This document shows positions 23,647 to 33,709 of a DNA stretch of 64,000 nt, in pieces. The position numbers and the translations under genes were made by a program. Within the stretch, counting starts at the first letter, position 1. Each line of letters begins with the position of its first letter. Source of the stretch: Parvibaculum sp039680535 (GTDB lineage: Bacteria; Pseudomonadota; Alphaproteobacteria; Parvibaculales; Parvibaculaceae); contig NZ_JBDKSS010000005.1 of assembly GCF_039680535.1 (NCBI RefSeq), positions 124,001-188,000 of the forward strand, written 5' to 3'. The notes beneath the pieces were generated by a model. It was given only the letters and a program-made list of their open reading frames with translations. It ran no database searches and was not told the DNA's origin.

Positions 23647-23963
23647 ATCTATTTCCTGTTCCGCGCCGCCGCGTTATTCGCGTTCTTGCCACCATCAGGC
23701 GGACGGCGCCCATTTCTGCCGCTGACGTCGCGGCCGGACATAAACGGTTTCAGGCTCGCGAGGGCGCGTGAAGGGCGCCGCGCACAGCCGTGAGGGACCT
23801 CAAGCCGTGAGACGACGGCAGAGAGGACCACACGCGAGCTTTATTCCGTTGACGGACGATTGTCTCTTCGGACCCGGACGCGCCCATGGCCGGCGGGGTC
23901 GAAACCACGCCGGCGCATGTCGCGCGAAAACCAAGGTCATGGGGAGAAGTGATCACCCCGTTT
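23647..23963. other. 317-bp rpsO-pnp intergenic leader region
   Basis: No credible gene. It should carry the pnp promoter and leader, which in other bacteria folds into hairpins used for PNPase autoregulation. I see a direct repeat GCCGTGAG spaced 16 bp apart near 23791-23814 and no clear -10/-35 pair. Confidence 0.4.
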
Positions 23964-24233
23964 TTACCTCCGGATTCCCAGGCGGGAAATCAGGGACTCG
24001 TAACGCTTCTGATCGTTCTTCTTGACGTAGTCGAGAAGCGAACGACGCAGGCTCACCATCTTCAGAAGGCCGCGACGCGAATGGTTGTCCTTCGCATGGC
24101 CCTTGAAATGCTCGGTGAGGTTCGTGATGCGCTCGGTGAGGATCGCGACCTGCACTTCGGGCGAACCGGTGTCGCCTTCCTTGCCGCCGAATTCCTTGAT
24201 CAGCTGAGCTTTGCGCTCTGGCGTAATCGACAT
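23964..24233 (-). CDS. rpsO: 30S ribosomal protein S15 (uS15)
   Basis: 89-residue protein binding the central domain of 16S rRNA. MSITPERKAQLIKEFG, GDTGSPEVQVAILTERI, and HSRRGLLKMVSLRR are diagnostic. It is 9 bp downstream of truB in the infB-rbfA-truB-rpsO-pnp series. Confidence 0.97.
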   Translation of the reverse strand: MSITPERKAQLIKEFGGKEGDTGSPEVQVAILTERITNLTEHFKGHAKDNHSRRGLLKMVSLRRSLLDYVKKNDQKRYESLISRLGIRR

Positions 24234-24242
24234 CGGTATCTC

Positions 24243-25169
24243 CTATGAATCGAGATTGAAAACACGCACGGGTTTGAGTTCGCCCTGGCTGTACTCGGTC
24301 AGAGCCACCGGGTGTCCCCGATGTGTCGCCAGAACCAGCCCCGAAAGGATCGGAGCGTCGCGTCCGCGCAATAAAACTCCCTGGCCCTGTCGTAAACGTG
24401 AGGCGTCTTCGCTGCTTATGGCCAGGGCCGGGATGTCGTCCAGCGCGGTCTCAAGCGGCAGCAGATGCCTCGAAAAGGCTTCGGAAGCGGGCGCAATATG
24501 GCCGAACGCCATGAGTTTATCCAGCGGAATCGCGGATTCTTCCCGGAAGGGCCCATGGGCCACCCGCCGGAGCGCCGAGACATGGCCGACCGTGCCGAGC
24601 GCGAGCGACAGGTCGCGGGCCAGCGAGCGGACGTAAGTCCCCTTGCTGCAAAGGATTTCGATCTCGGCATGGTCGGCGTCCGGGCAGCCGAGAAGCCGGG
24701 CCTCATGAATGGTCACACGCCGGGCCTTGAGCTCCACCGCTTCGCCCGCGCGGGCCAGATCATAGGCGCGCTCGCCATCGACCTTAATGGCCGAGTAAAT
24801 TGGTGGGACTTGATCGATCTCACCGACAAAGCGGGCTAGCGCGGCTTCGACTTCCCCCGGCGACGGCCGGACGGGGCTCGTCGCCGTCACCACGCCCTCG
24901 GCATCGTCCGTGGCGGTCGCCTCACCGAAACGAACCGTGAAGCGGTAGCGCTTCGAGGCATCGAGCATGAAGGGCACGGTCTTGGTCGCCTCGCCGAGCG
25001 CCACGGGCAGGACGCCGCTCGCCAGCGGATCGAGGGTGCCGGCATGGCCGGCCTTCTGGGCATTGAAGAGGCGGCGCACACGCGAGACGACATCGGTCGA
25101 GGTGAGGCCCAAAGGCTTGTCGACGACGACCCAGCCGGAGATCGCCTCACCCTTCTTGCGCCGGGACAT
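24243..25169 (-). CDS. truB: tRNA pseudouridine-55 synthase TruB
   Basis: Makes pseudouridine 55 in the T loop of tRNAs. The catalytic Asp is in HAGTLDPLASGVLPVALG; further family motifs are QVPPIYSAIKVDGERAYDLAR and CSKGTYVRSLARDL. 308 residues. Starts 5 bp after rbfA stops. Confidence 0.96.
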   Translation of the reverse strand: MSRRKKGEAISGWVVVDKPLGLTSTDVVSRVRRLFNAQKAGHAGTLDPLASGVLPVALGEATKTVPFMLDASKRYRFTVRFGEATATDDAEGVVTATSPVRPSPGEVEAALARFVGEIDQVPPIYSAIKVDGERAYDLARAGEAVELKARRVTIHEARLLGCPDADHAEIEILCSKGTYVRSLARDLSLALGTVGHVSALRRVAHGPFREESAIPLDKLMAFGHIAPASEAFSRHLLPLETALDDIPALAISSEDASRLRQGQGVLLRGRDAPILSGLVLATHRGHPVALTEYSQGELKPVRVFNLDS

Positions 25170-25174
25170 GGAGA

Positions 25175-25630
25175 TCAGTCCCCGTTGTCTTCGTCGGATT
25201 TGCCGTCTTCGTCGTGATCATCCGCATCAAGGTCGCGGGCAACTTTCGGAGAATGCAGCAGCCGGTCGACCGCCTCGGCGCGGTCGAAAGATACATCCGC
25301 CTCGAAGGAAAGGTCGGGCATGAACTTGAAGGTCACTTCATGCGATAGCTGGCCGCGCAGGTAACCGCGAACGCGGGTCAGCGCATCGGCCAGCGCCACC
25401 GCATCGCCGCCGCCCAGAGGCGCGACGAAACAGACGGCGTGACGCAGATCGGGGCTCATCCGCACTTCCGAGATGGTGATCGGACGACTGCTCAGCTCCG
25501 GATCCTGAATATCGCCGCGAGCGACGATCTCGGCCAATGCACGGCGCACGAGTTCGCCCGCGCGCAGCTGGCGCTGGCTCGGGCCCCGCGCGTCGCGGTG
25601 TCCTGGCTTGGAATGAGTTTTCTTGCGCAT
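25175..25630 (-). CDS. rbfA: 30S ribosome-binding factor RbfA
   Basis: Late 30S maturation factor with a KH-like fold. Of 151 residues, the core includes RQLRAGELVRRALAEIV, the hydrophobic strand ITISEVRMSPDLRHAVCFV and FKFMPDLSFEADVSFDRAEAVDRLL; the very acidic tail (DLDADDHDEDGKSDEDNGD) is poorly conserved. It lies between infB and truB. Confidence 0.94.
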   Translation of the reverse strand: MRKKTHSKPGHRDARGPSQRQLRAGELVRRALAEIVARGDIQDPELSSRPITISEVRMSPDLRHAVCFVAPLGGGDAVALADALTRVRGYLRGQLSHEVTFKFMPDLSFEADVSFDRAEAVDRLLHSPKVARDLDADDHDEDGKSDEDNGD

Positions 25631-25677
25631 GGCGAATGGTTCGTCCGGAAAAAACAGCAGTCGCTCAAAAACATCTC

Positions 25678-25709
25678 GCCACCCCGAGGCAAGCCCGGGA
25701 TGACGAGAT
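25678..25709. repeat. REP-like half element in the rbfA-infB gap
   Basis: ACCCCGAGGCAAGCCCGGG followed by ATGACGAG, close to half of the palindromic unit seen at 6421-6502 (conserved ends ACCCCG and GGATGACG/GCACGACG). It lies in the 98-bp infB-rbfA gap. Confidence 0.55.
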
Positions 25710-25728
25710 TGATTGAACGCGCCTCACA

Positions 25729-28575
25729 TCAAGCGAGGCTGCGCTTGACCACCTCGACCTCGAAGCACTCGATGACGTCGCCGGCGCGCATGTCCTGATA
25801 GTTCTCGAAGGCCATGCCGCATTCCTGGCCGGACTGCACTTCCTTCACTTCGTCCTTGAAGCGCTTCAGCGTCGAGAGCTTGCCTTCGTGGACAACGACG
25901 TCGTCGCGGATCAGGCGAACGCTCGCACCACGGCGGACCACGCCTTCGGTGACGCGGCAACCGGCGATCTTGCCGACCTTCGAGATATTGAAGATCTCGA
26001 GGATCTGCGCGTTGCCGAGGAAGGTTTCGCGCAGTTCCGGCGAAAGCATGCCGGACATGGCGGCCTTGATGTCGTCCACGAGGTCGTAAATGACCGCGTA
26101 GTAACGGATTTCGATGCCGGCCTGACGCGCCGCATCGCGCGCCTGCGCATTGGCGCGGACGTTGAAGCCGATGACCGGGGCGCCCGACGCCGTCGCCAGC
26201 GTGATGTCGCTTTCGGTCACGCCGCCGACACCCGCATGAAGAACGCGCGCGGTGACTTCGTCGGTGCCGAGCTTTTCGAGCGCCTGCACGATCGCTTCGG
26301 CAGAGCCCTGCACGTCGGCTTTGACGATGATGGGCAATTCCTTGACGTTCTTCGCCTTGAGCTGCGAGAGCATCTGGTCGAGCGAGGTGCGCCCGCCGGT
26401 GCCGACACGCTTGTCGCGCTGCACGCGCTGGCGATAGTCGGTGACTTCACGCGCACGCGCTTCGCTGTCGACCACCGAGAGCGTGTCGCCCGCTTCCGGC
26501 GCGCCGCCAAGGCCGAGAACCTCGACAGGAACCGAAGGACCGGCGCTTTCGACATTCTCGCCACGATCGTTGATCAGCGCGCGGACACGACCCCATTCAG
26601 CGCCCGCGACGATGATGTCGCCGACGCGGAGCGTACCGCGTTCGATGAGAACCGTACCGACCGGGCCGCGGCCGCGATCGAGCTTCGCCTCGACGATGAT
26701 GCCTTCGGCAGCGCGGTCGGGATTGGCGCGCAGGTCGAGAATTTCGGACTGCAGAAGAATGGCTTCCTCGAGCTTGTCGAGGCCCATGCCGGTCTTCGCC
26801 GAAATGGGAACGGCAAGCACGTCGCCGCCGAAATCTTCGACCACAACTTCATGCTGAAGAAGCTCGTTCTTCACGCGGGTCGGGTCGGCGTCCGGCTTGT
26901 CCATCTTGTTGATGGCGATGATCATCGGCACGCCGGCAGCCTTGGCGTGATTGATCGCCTCGATGGTCTGCGGCATGACGCCGTCATCCGCCGCGACGAC
27001 GAGAATGACGATATCCGTCACGCGCGCGCCGCGCGCACGCATCGCCGTGAAGGCGGCGTGACCGGGCGTGTCGAGGAAGGTGATCTTGGCGCCCGAACCC
27101 ATATCGACCTGATAGGCGCCGATATGCTGGGTGATGCCGCCCGCTTCGCCTGCCGCGACCGTTGTCTTGCGGAGCGCGTCGAGAAGCGAGGTCTTGCCGT
27201 GGTCGACGTGACCCATGACGGTGACGACCGGCGCACGGGGAACGCGGTGCTCGTCCTCGTCGGCGGCGCCCACCAGTCCTTCTTCAACGTCGGACTCGGC
27301 AACGCGCTTCACCGTGTGACCAAGTTCTTCGGCAACGAGCTGGGCCGTGTCGCTGTCGATCACATCGGTGATCTTCAGCATGATGCCCTGCTTCATCAGG
27401 ATCTTCATCACGTCCACGGCGCGTTCCGCCATGCGGTTCGCAAGTTCCTGAATGGTGATGACTTCGGGAATGACGACTTCGCGCACGACCTTCTGCGGCG
27501 CTTCGTGGACGCCGGCGAGCTTCTTCTTCTCGCGCTCCACGCGGCGGCGCATCGAGGCGAGCGAGCGCTGACGCTCGCTCTCGTCGTCGAAAGCCTTGGT
27601 GATGGTGAGCTTGCCGGTGCGGCGCTTGGGCTCGTTGCGGCGCGCGGGCGGAACCTTGCTCGGCGCAGCGCCCGGTGCGCCATGGGCGCGCTTCGGCTTG
27701 TCTTCGTCGTCGGCAACTTCTTCCTTGAGAAGAGCCGCACCGCGCGGGGCGGAACCCGTGCGCGCTTCCTCGTCGAGGCGGCGCTTGGCGTCGTCGGCAG
27801 CACGCTTGCGGGCGAGGTCTTCCGTCTCGCGGCGCGCGGCTTCTTCAGCCTCGCGCGCGGCGGCTTCTTCGCGCTCTCTCTTGCGACGCGCATCTTCCTC
27901 AGCGCGGCGCTTCGTATCTTCCTCGGCGCGCTTGCGGTCCTCGCTTTCGCGCGACCGCGCGAGATCGAGCGCCAGGGCGCGGGCATTCTTTTCTTCTTCC
28001 GTCAGCGTGCGCAGCACGACGCCGGACCGCATGGTCGGGCGCGGAGCGGGGCGGCCGCCGCGAGCGGGCGCCGCAGGCGCAGCCGGACGACCGGCCGGGG
28101 CGGCAGCGCGGGCCGGAGCGGCAGGCGCAGGCTGGGGTGCCGCAGGCTTCGGCGCAGCGGCCTGCACGATTTCGGGCTGAGGCGCGGGCGCCGCAGGCTC
28201 GGGCGCTGCCGGCGCGGGCGCTGCCGGCGCGGGAGCGGCCACGACCGGCGCTTCCACGACCGGTTCCGGCGCCTTGGCGACGACTGGTTCAGCAGCCGGT
28301 TGGGGCGCAGGCACTGTGGCTTGCGGAGCAGCAGGCGTCGGCGCGGGAGCGGGTGCCGCCGCGGCGGGAGCCACAGGCTCAGGCGCGGGCTGGGGCGCAG
28401 CCGCACCACCGGGATTGATGGTGCGCTTCTTCTTCTTCTCGACCACAACCGATTTCGAACGGCCATGGGAAAAATTCTGGCGCACATGGCCAGACTCGAC
28501 CGTCCGGTTCAGGCTCAGCGTCTTGCCGCCCGAAGCCTTCAGTTTGCGATCACTCGAATCCGCCGAGTCGTTCAT
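25729..28575 (-). CDS. infB: Translation initiation factor IF-2
   Basis: GTPase that brings fMet-tRNA to the 30S subunit. 948 residues. The N-terminal third is a long Ala/Pro-rich and then Arg/Glu-rich disordered region (about 60-330), as usual in Alphaproteobacteria. The IF2_N segment follows (VITIQELANRMAERAVDVMK, about 370), then the G domain with GHVDHGKTSLLDALR (about 450), DTPGHAAF and NKMDKPDA, and domains II-IV to the end. Its start overlaps the ylxR stop by 4 bp. Confidence 0.97.
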   Translation of the reverse strand: MNDSADSSDRKLKASGGKTLSLNRTVESGHVRQNFSHGRSKSVVVEKKKKRTINPGGAAAPQPAPEPVAPAAAAPAPAPTPAAPQATVPAPQPAAEPVVAKAPEPVVEAPVVAAPAPAAPAPAAPEPAAPAPQPEIVQAAAPKPAAPQPAPAAPARAAAPAGRPAAPAAPARGGRPAPRPTMRSGVVLRTLTEEEKNARALALDLARSRESEDRKRAEEDTKRRAEEDARRKREREEAAAREAEEAARRETEDLARKRAADDAKRRLDEEARTGSAPRGAALLKEEVADDEDKPKRAHGAPGAAPSKVPPARRNEPKRRTGKLTITKAFDDESERQRSLASMRRRVEREKKKLAGVHEAPQKVVREVVIPEVITIQELANRMAERAVDVMKILMKQGIMLKITDVIDSDTAQLVAEELGHTVKRVAESDVEEGLVGAADEDEHRVPRAPVVTVMGHVDHGKTSLLDALRKTTVAAGEAGGITQHIGAYQVDMGSGAKITFLDTPGHAAFTAMRARGARVTDIVILVVAADDGVMPQTIEAINHAKAAGVPMIIAINKMDKPDADPTRVKNELLQHEVVVEDFGGDVLAVPISAKTGMGLDKLEEAILLQSEILDLRANPDRAAEGIIVEAKLDRGRGPVGTVLIERGTLRVGDIIVAGAEWGRVRALINDRGENVESAGPSVPVEVLGLGGAPEAGDTLSVVDSEARAREVTDYRQRVQRDKRVGTGGRTSLDQMLSQLKAKNVKELPIIVKADVQGSAEAIVQALEKLGTDEVTARVLHAGVGGVTESDITLATASGAPVIGFNVRANAQARDAARQAGIEIRYYAVIYDLVDDIKAAMSGMLSPELRETFLGNAQILEIFNISKVGKIAGCRVTEGVVRRGASVRLIRDDVVVHEGKLSTLKRFKDEVKEVQSGQECGMAFENYQDMRAGDVIECFEVEVVKRSLA

Positions 28576-29198
28576 GCCAGTCCTTCGTGTACGGGGCGCT
28601 CTTTGCGCCCATAGCTTTCAAGTCTCGCGAGGTCGCCGAAGACTTTTTCTCTCATGCTGCCTTTTGTCAGGGCTGCATGTACCACATTTGCGCGACCCAA
28701 TGCCAAACCCATTTCAGCCGCCCAAAGCGGCCTCAGGATCGGTGTCTGGGCCCTTTCGGAGCCGGAATTATGGGCCCTGAGAGCGGCCGCGACCTTGCGG
28801 CTGCCATCCTCGGACCCGTCCCGGGCCTCGACCAGAAAGGCGACCTCGCCTTTGCCGATCGCCGACAGAACCTTCTCGAAGCCGAGGACCAGGGCGCCTG
28901 CCTTGCGGGCAAGACCCAAGGCGTCAGCCGCCCGTTTCGCCAGAAGCCGCTCGACATCGTCGGCAAGCGTTTCCGGCACCTCGACTTTTTGCCGCGCGGC
29001 CTTTGAAAAAAGACCTTTGCGGATCGCGGTTTCCAGCGCCTCGCGGCGTGCGGAAACCCAAATTCCTCGTCCCGGCAGCTTCTCGCCGAGATCTGCGACG
29101 GGAGCGTCGTCGGGACCGATGACGAAGCGGATGAGACCCTCCTTGGGTCCGACCTCGCCCGTCACGACGCAGCGGCGCTCTTCCGCCTTTTTCGCCAC
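28572..29198 (-). CDS. YlxR-family RNA-binding protein (DUF448) with L7Ae-like C-terminal half
   Basis: 208-residue nucleic-acid-binding protein between nusA and infB. The N-terminal YlxR domain shows RRCVVTGEVGPKEGLIRFV and GRGIWVSARREALETAI. The C-terminal half (about 95 to 205) resembles an L7Ae/L30e fold (ADALGLARKAGALVLGFEKV). This two-part form is usual in the group. Probably helps transcription-translation factors, but the exact role is not settled. Confidence 0.88.
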   Translation of the reverse strand: MAKKAEERRCVVTGEVGPKEGLIRFVIGPDDAPVADLGEKLPGRGIWVSARREALETAIRKGLFSKAARQKVEVPETLADDVERLLAKRAADALGLARKAGALVLGFEKVLSAIGKGEVAFLVEARDGSEDGSRKVAAALRAHNSGSERAQTPILRPLWAAEMGLALGRANVVHAALTKGSMREKVFGDLARLESYGRKERPVHEGLA

Positions 29199-29200
29199 CG

Positions 29201-30835
29201 TCAGGCCTGCGAATCCTGCTCGAACTCGTCGGCAGGGACCGGATTGTCCACGTCATGATCGGCGGAAAGGCCGATCTTGCTCATGTCCTCGTCCGTGATC
29301 CAGCCGGCCTTGACGCGGGCACGCATGATGAGCGTGTTGGCCTCGTCGGCGCCGATGTCGAAGCCTTCCAGAATACCCGTCTGGTGCTTGCGCTCGCCGT
29401 TCACCGTCTCGTTCCAGCCGATCAGATCGTCGGTGGCGCAGCCGGCGAGGTCCTCGATCGTCTTCACGTCGTTCTCGCCGAGAGCGACGAGCATGCGCGG
29501 CGTCACGCCTTCGATGTCGCCCACCGCATCCTCGACGCCCAGTTCGCGGCGCTTTTCATCATATTCGGCGTTCTGCCGGTCGATGAAATCGAGCGCGCGG
29601 CTCTGGATTTCCTGAGCCGTATCCTCGTCAAAGCCTTCGATTTCGGCGATTTCATCGAGCGGCACGTAAGCCACTTCCTCGATCGAGGAGAAACCTTCGG
29701 AGGCGAGAAGCTGGGCGATGACTTCATCCACGTCGAGCGCATCGGCGAAAGTCGCGCTGCGGCTGGCGAACTCGGCCTGACGGCGCTCGCTTTCCTCGGC
29801 TTCCGTCAGAATATCGATATCCCAATGGGTGAGCTGCGAGGCGAGGCGCACGTTCTGGCCGCGACGACCGATCGCAAGGGATAGTTGGTCATCCGGAACC
29901 ACAACTTCAATACGCTTGGTGTCTTCGTCGAGCACGACCTTGACGACCTCGGCGGGCGCCAGCGCGTTGACGATGAAGGTGGCGCTGTCGGGCGACCACT
30001 GGATGATGTCGATCTTTTCGCCCTGAAGCTCGTTCACCACGGCCTGGACGCGCGAACCCCTCATGCCGACGCAGGCGCCGACGGGGTCGATCGAGCTGTC
30101 GTTCGAGAGCACAGCAATCTTGGCGCGGCTGCCCGGATCGCGGGCGACTTCCTTGATCTCGATGATGCCGTCGTAGATTTCCGGCACTTCCTGCGCGAAG
30201 AGCTTCGCCATGAACTGCGGATGGGTGCGCGACAGGAAAATCTGCGGGCCGCGCTGTTCGCGGCGCGCGTCGTAGATGTAGGCGCGTACACGGTCGCCAT
30301 TGCGGAAGGTTTCGCGCGGCAGCAGCTCGTCGCGGCGCACGATCGCTTCGCCACGGCCGAGATCGACGATGACGTTGCCATATTCAACGCGCTTCACGAT
30401 GCCGTGGACGATCTCGCCGATACGGTCCTTGTATTCATCGTACTGACGCTCGCGCTCGGCGTCGCGCACCTTCTGCACGATGACCTGCTTGGCGGTCTGT
30501 GCGGCGATACGGCCGAAATCGACGGGCGGCAGCTCGTCCTCGATGAGATCGCCGAGCTGGGCGGCCGGATTGCGGCGCTGCGCATCGCGCAGATCGATCT
30601 GCACGGCGTCGTTCTCGACTTCGTCGACCACTTCGAGCAGGCGCACCAGACGAATTTCGCCGGTGCTCGGATTGATGCGCGCGCGGATTTCGTTTTCCGC
30701 GCCGTAGCGCGAACGCGCGGCTTTCTGGATCGCTTCGGCCATGGCCTCGAGGACGACTTCGCGGTCGATCGATTTCTCGCGCGCGACCGCGTCCGCGATC
30801 TGCAACAGTTCGAGCCGGTTGGCGCTAACAGCCAT
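29201..30835 (-). CDS. nusA: Transcription elongation/termination factor NusA
   Basis: RNA-polymerase-binding factor for pausing, termination and antitermination. 544 residues: N-terminal domain (ADAVAREKSIDREVVLEAM), S1 (about 135-200), two KH domains (SRAKIAVLSNDSSIDPVGACVG and AIGRRGQNVRLASQLT), and C-terminal helix-hairpin-helix acidic repeats (about 360-520). It follows rimP by 3 bp. Confidence 0.97.
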   Translation of the reverse strand: MAVSANRLELLQIADAVAREKSIDREVVLEAMAEAIQKAARSRYGAENEIRARINPSTGEIRLVRLLEVVDEVENDAVQIDLRDAQRRNPAAQLGDLIEDELPPVDFGRIAAQTAKQVIVQKVRDAERERQYDEYKDRIGEIVHGIVKRVEYGNVIVDLGRGEAIVRRDELLPRETFRNGDRVRAYIYDARREQRGPQIFLSRTHPQFMAKLFAQEVPEIYDGIIEIKEVARDPGSRAKIAVLSNDSSIDPVGACVGMRGSRVQAVVNELQGEKIDIIQWSPDSATFIVNALAPAEVVKVVLDEDTKRIEVVVPDDQLSLAIGRRGQNVRLASQLTHWDIDILTEAEESERRQAEFASRSATFADALDVDEVIAQLLASEGFSSIEEVAYVPLDEIAEIEGFDEDTAQEIQSRALDFIDRQNAEYDEKRRELGVEDAVGDIEGVTPRMLVALGENDVKTIEDLAGCATDDLIGWNETVNGERKHQTGILEGFDIGADEANTLIMRARVKAGWITDEDMSKIGLSADHDVDNPVPADEFEQDSQA

Positions 30836-30838
30836 TGT

Positions 30839-31459
30839 TTATTCTCCGTCGGATGGGGCCGGTGTTTCCCGGTCCCTTCGCTTCAAGCTTTCCCTGATGA
30901 GGTCGTCGCTCATGGTGAGCTTCGCCTCGCTCAACTGGCGGAAGGGCAGGCCGATGACCTGCTTCTCCGCGAAACCTTCAACCTCGTGCTCGATCAGGAT
31001 TTCGCCGTCCTGATAGCCATGCAGAATGCCGCGAAAGCGCTTTCTTCCGTCGATGGCGTCCCGCAGTTCGATCTTCGCCTCGAAGCCCGACCAGCGGTCG
31101 AAATCCTTCGGTCGCGTCAGCGGACGATCGATGCCCGGCGAGGAAATCTCGAGATTGTATTCCCCCGAAATCGGGTCCTCGACATCGAGGATTGCCGACA
31201 GAATCTTCGACAAATCCTCGCAATCGGCGACGATCATGGTGCCGTCCGGACGCTCGGCCATGATCTGCAGCGTATGTCCATCATGGAGGCCATAGCGCAC
31301 ACGGACGATCTCGAATCCGGCCGCCTCGGAAGCGCCGCGGATCAGTTCGAAAATCCGTCTCGGCTGACCGGCAGCAGCGACAAGATGCGTATCGAGCGCC
31401 TCGGCTTCATCCGCCGGCGCTGCGTCGCTCACCTGTCGATCGAGTTCGATATCTGCCAA
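30839..31459 (-). CDS. rimP: Ribosome maturation factor RimP
   Basis: Assists 30S assembly. Core motifs are AGFEIVRVRYG, DCEDLSKILSAILDVEDPISGEYNLEIS (split about residues 72-100), SPGIDRPL and the C-terminal Sm-like domain. I place the start at TTG 31459 because AGAGG lies 5 nt before it; a TTG at 31495 would add 12 residues with no clear ribosome site. First gene of the rimP-nusA-ylxR-infB operon. Confidence 0.93.
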   Translation of the reverse strand: MADIELDRQVSDAAPADEAEALDTHLVAAAGQPRRIFELIRGASEAAGFEIVRVRYGLHDGHTLQIMAERPDGTMIVADCEDLSKILSAILDVEDPISGEYNLEISSPGIDRPLTRPKDFDRWSGFEAKIELRDAIDGRKRFRGILHGYQDGEILIEHEVEGFAEKQVIGLPFRQLSEAKLTMSDDLIRESLKRRDRETPAPSDGE

Positions 31460-31593
31460 TAGAACCTCTGCGATGAAACGCCCCTCCAGAAACAAAAAAA
31501 GCGGGCCCCCGTTTCCGGAGACAACCCACTCGCTTAATCGAAGATCGAACCTGACCTTCGCTATGAGAGAAGCGTCTTAGCTAACTTGGCGCC

Positions 31594-31623
31594 TATATAG
31601 CGCCATTGAGGGGTTTTTCGCAA
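31594..31623 (-). promoter_or_regulatory. Predicted promoter of the rimP-nusA-infB operon
   Basis: Minus-strand TTGCGA (31618-31623), 18-bp spacer, TATATA (31594-31599). The -10 is the centre of an inverted repeat GGCGC-CTATATA-GCGCC (31588-31604), an arrangement that could allow repression or cruciform/hairpin formation. Confidence 0.55.
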
Positions 31624-31625
31624 GG

Positions 31626-31650
31626 GGCCCCGGACAAGGTCCGGACAAGG
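31626..31650. repeat. REP-like half element in the trmB-rimP gap
   Basis: GGCCCCGGACAAGGTCCGG contains the perfect palindrome CCGGAC-AAG-GTCCGG (31630-31644). It resembles the first half of the repeat at 6421. Confidence 0.5.
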
Positions 31651-31659
31651 GGGGGCCGA

Positions 31660-32391
31660 TCAGCCCGAAACCCTGTGCCGGAAACGCAGATAGGCGGGAG
31701 TGCGACCCTCGCGGATGGCCTTTGCCTCATAGCGGGTGCGGGGCTGGTCCTCGGGCCGGATGCGCCAGTCGCCGGGGCGCTCAGCCAGCCATTCGAAGCG
31801 GCTCTTTCCCCCGAGGTTGTGGCGGCGGATATGGGCCAGCGTCCAGGCGACATAATGGGGGATATCGCTTGAGAAACGCAGCTCACCCCCGTCATTCATG
31901 ACCCTGGAAATAAGCGCGAGCGTCTCGTCATTCACGAAGCGGCGCTTGTGGTGGCGCGATTTCGGCCAGGGGTCAGGATAATTGATGGTCACACGGGAAA
32001 GCGTGCCGGGTTTCAGCTTTTCGAGCAGGAAGCGCGCGTCGTCGGCATGAATGCGGACATTCTGGAGCCCGCGCTCATCGATCTCGGAAACGAGCTTCGC
32101 CACCCCATTGATGAAGGGCTCGCAACCCATGAAGCCGACCTGGCGATAGTGCCCGGCCTGCCAGGCAAGGTGCTCACCGCCGCCAAAGCCGATCTCGAGC
32201 CAAGCCTCTTCGGTCCCGGCCGGAAAGAGCGCCAGGGGGTCGATCACCTCCGCCTCAAGCGAAATGGAGACCTTGGGGAACAAGGTCTCCATCAAATTCG
32301 CCTGTCTGGGCTTCAGCGTCTTGCCATGCGTCCGGCCATAGACATGGCGGCGCCGGGCATTTTCCTTCTGATCTACGGTTCGCGCAGTCAC
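31660..32391 (-). CDS. trmB: tRNA (guanine-N7)-methyltransferase TrmB
   Basis: Methylates G46 of tRNAs. SAM motif LEIGFGGGEHLAWQA (about residue 65), and the family-specific INYPDPWPKSRHHKRRFV (about 138). 243 residues. The stop of metK is 3 bp upstream of the TrmB start, so they are co-transcribed. Confidence 0.95.
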   Translation of the reverse strand: MTARTVDQKENARRRHVYGRTHGKTLKPRQANLMETLFPKVSISLEAEVIDPLALFPAGTEEAWLEIGFGGGEHLAWQAGHYRQVGFMGCEPFINGVAKLVSEIDERGLQNVRIHADDARFLLEKLKPGTLSRVTINYPDPWPKSRHHKRRFVNDETLALISRVMNDGGELRFSSDIPHYVAWTLAHIRRHNLGGKSRFEWLAERPGDWRIRPEDQPRTRYEAKAIREGRTPAYLRFRHRVSG

Positions 32392-32394
32392 GCT

Positions 32395-33570
<1,176 letters not shown>

Positions 33571-33667
33571 GCTCCCGTCAGAGGAAGTTCGGTGTTGATG
33601 TCATATCGACGAAACGCGGCGAAACCGTGCCGTCGAACGTCAAAGGTTTTTGCAAGGAAAGGCCATT

Positions 33668-33691
33668 GGGTCAACTCCCGTGACCCTTTTT
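33668..33691 (+). other. Small terminator-like hairpin on the plus strand between the XRE gene and metK
   Basis: GGGTCA (33668-33673) pairs with TGACCC (33681-33686) around 7 nt, followed on the plus strand by TTTTT. All flanking genes run leftward, so it would stop only antisense transcripts, or act as a leader hairpin of metK in the other direction. Confidence 0.4.
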
Positions 33692-33709
33692 CACAGTAAT
33701 GTCGCGGTC

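Noticed and set aside
28000..28420. Ala/Pro-rich tandem-like stretch within infB as a repeat or assembly artefact
   Set aside because: Such linkers are normal in alphaproteobacterial IF-2 N-terminal regions and the frame is intact.
25888..28614. A 900-codon open frame antisense to infB
   Set aside because: Low-complexity composition mirrors the Ala/Pro-rich region of IF-2; no recognisable domain.
33571..33709. SAM riboswitch upstream of metK
   Set aside because: I could not fit the known SAM-II, SAM/SAH or SAM-V patterns to this leader.
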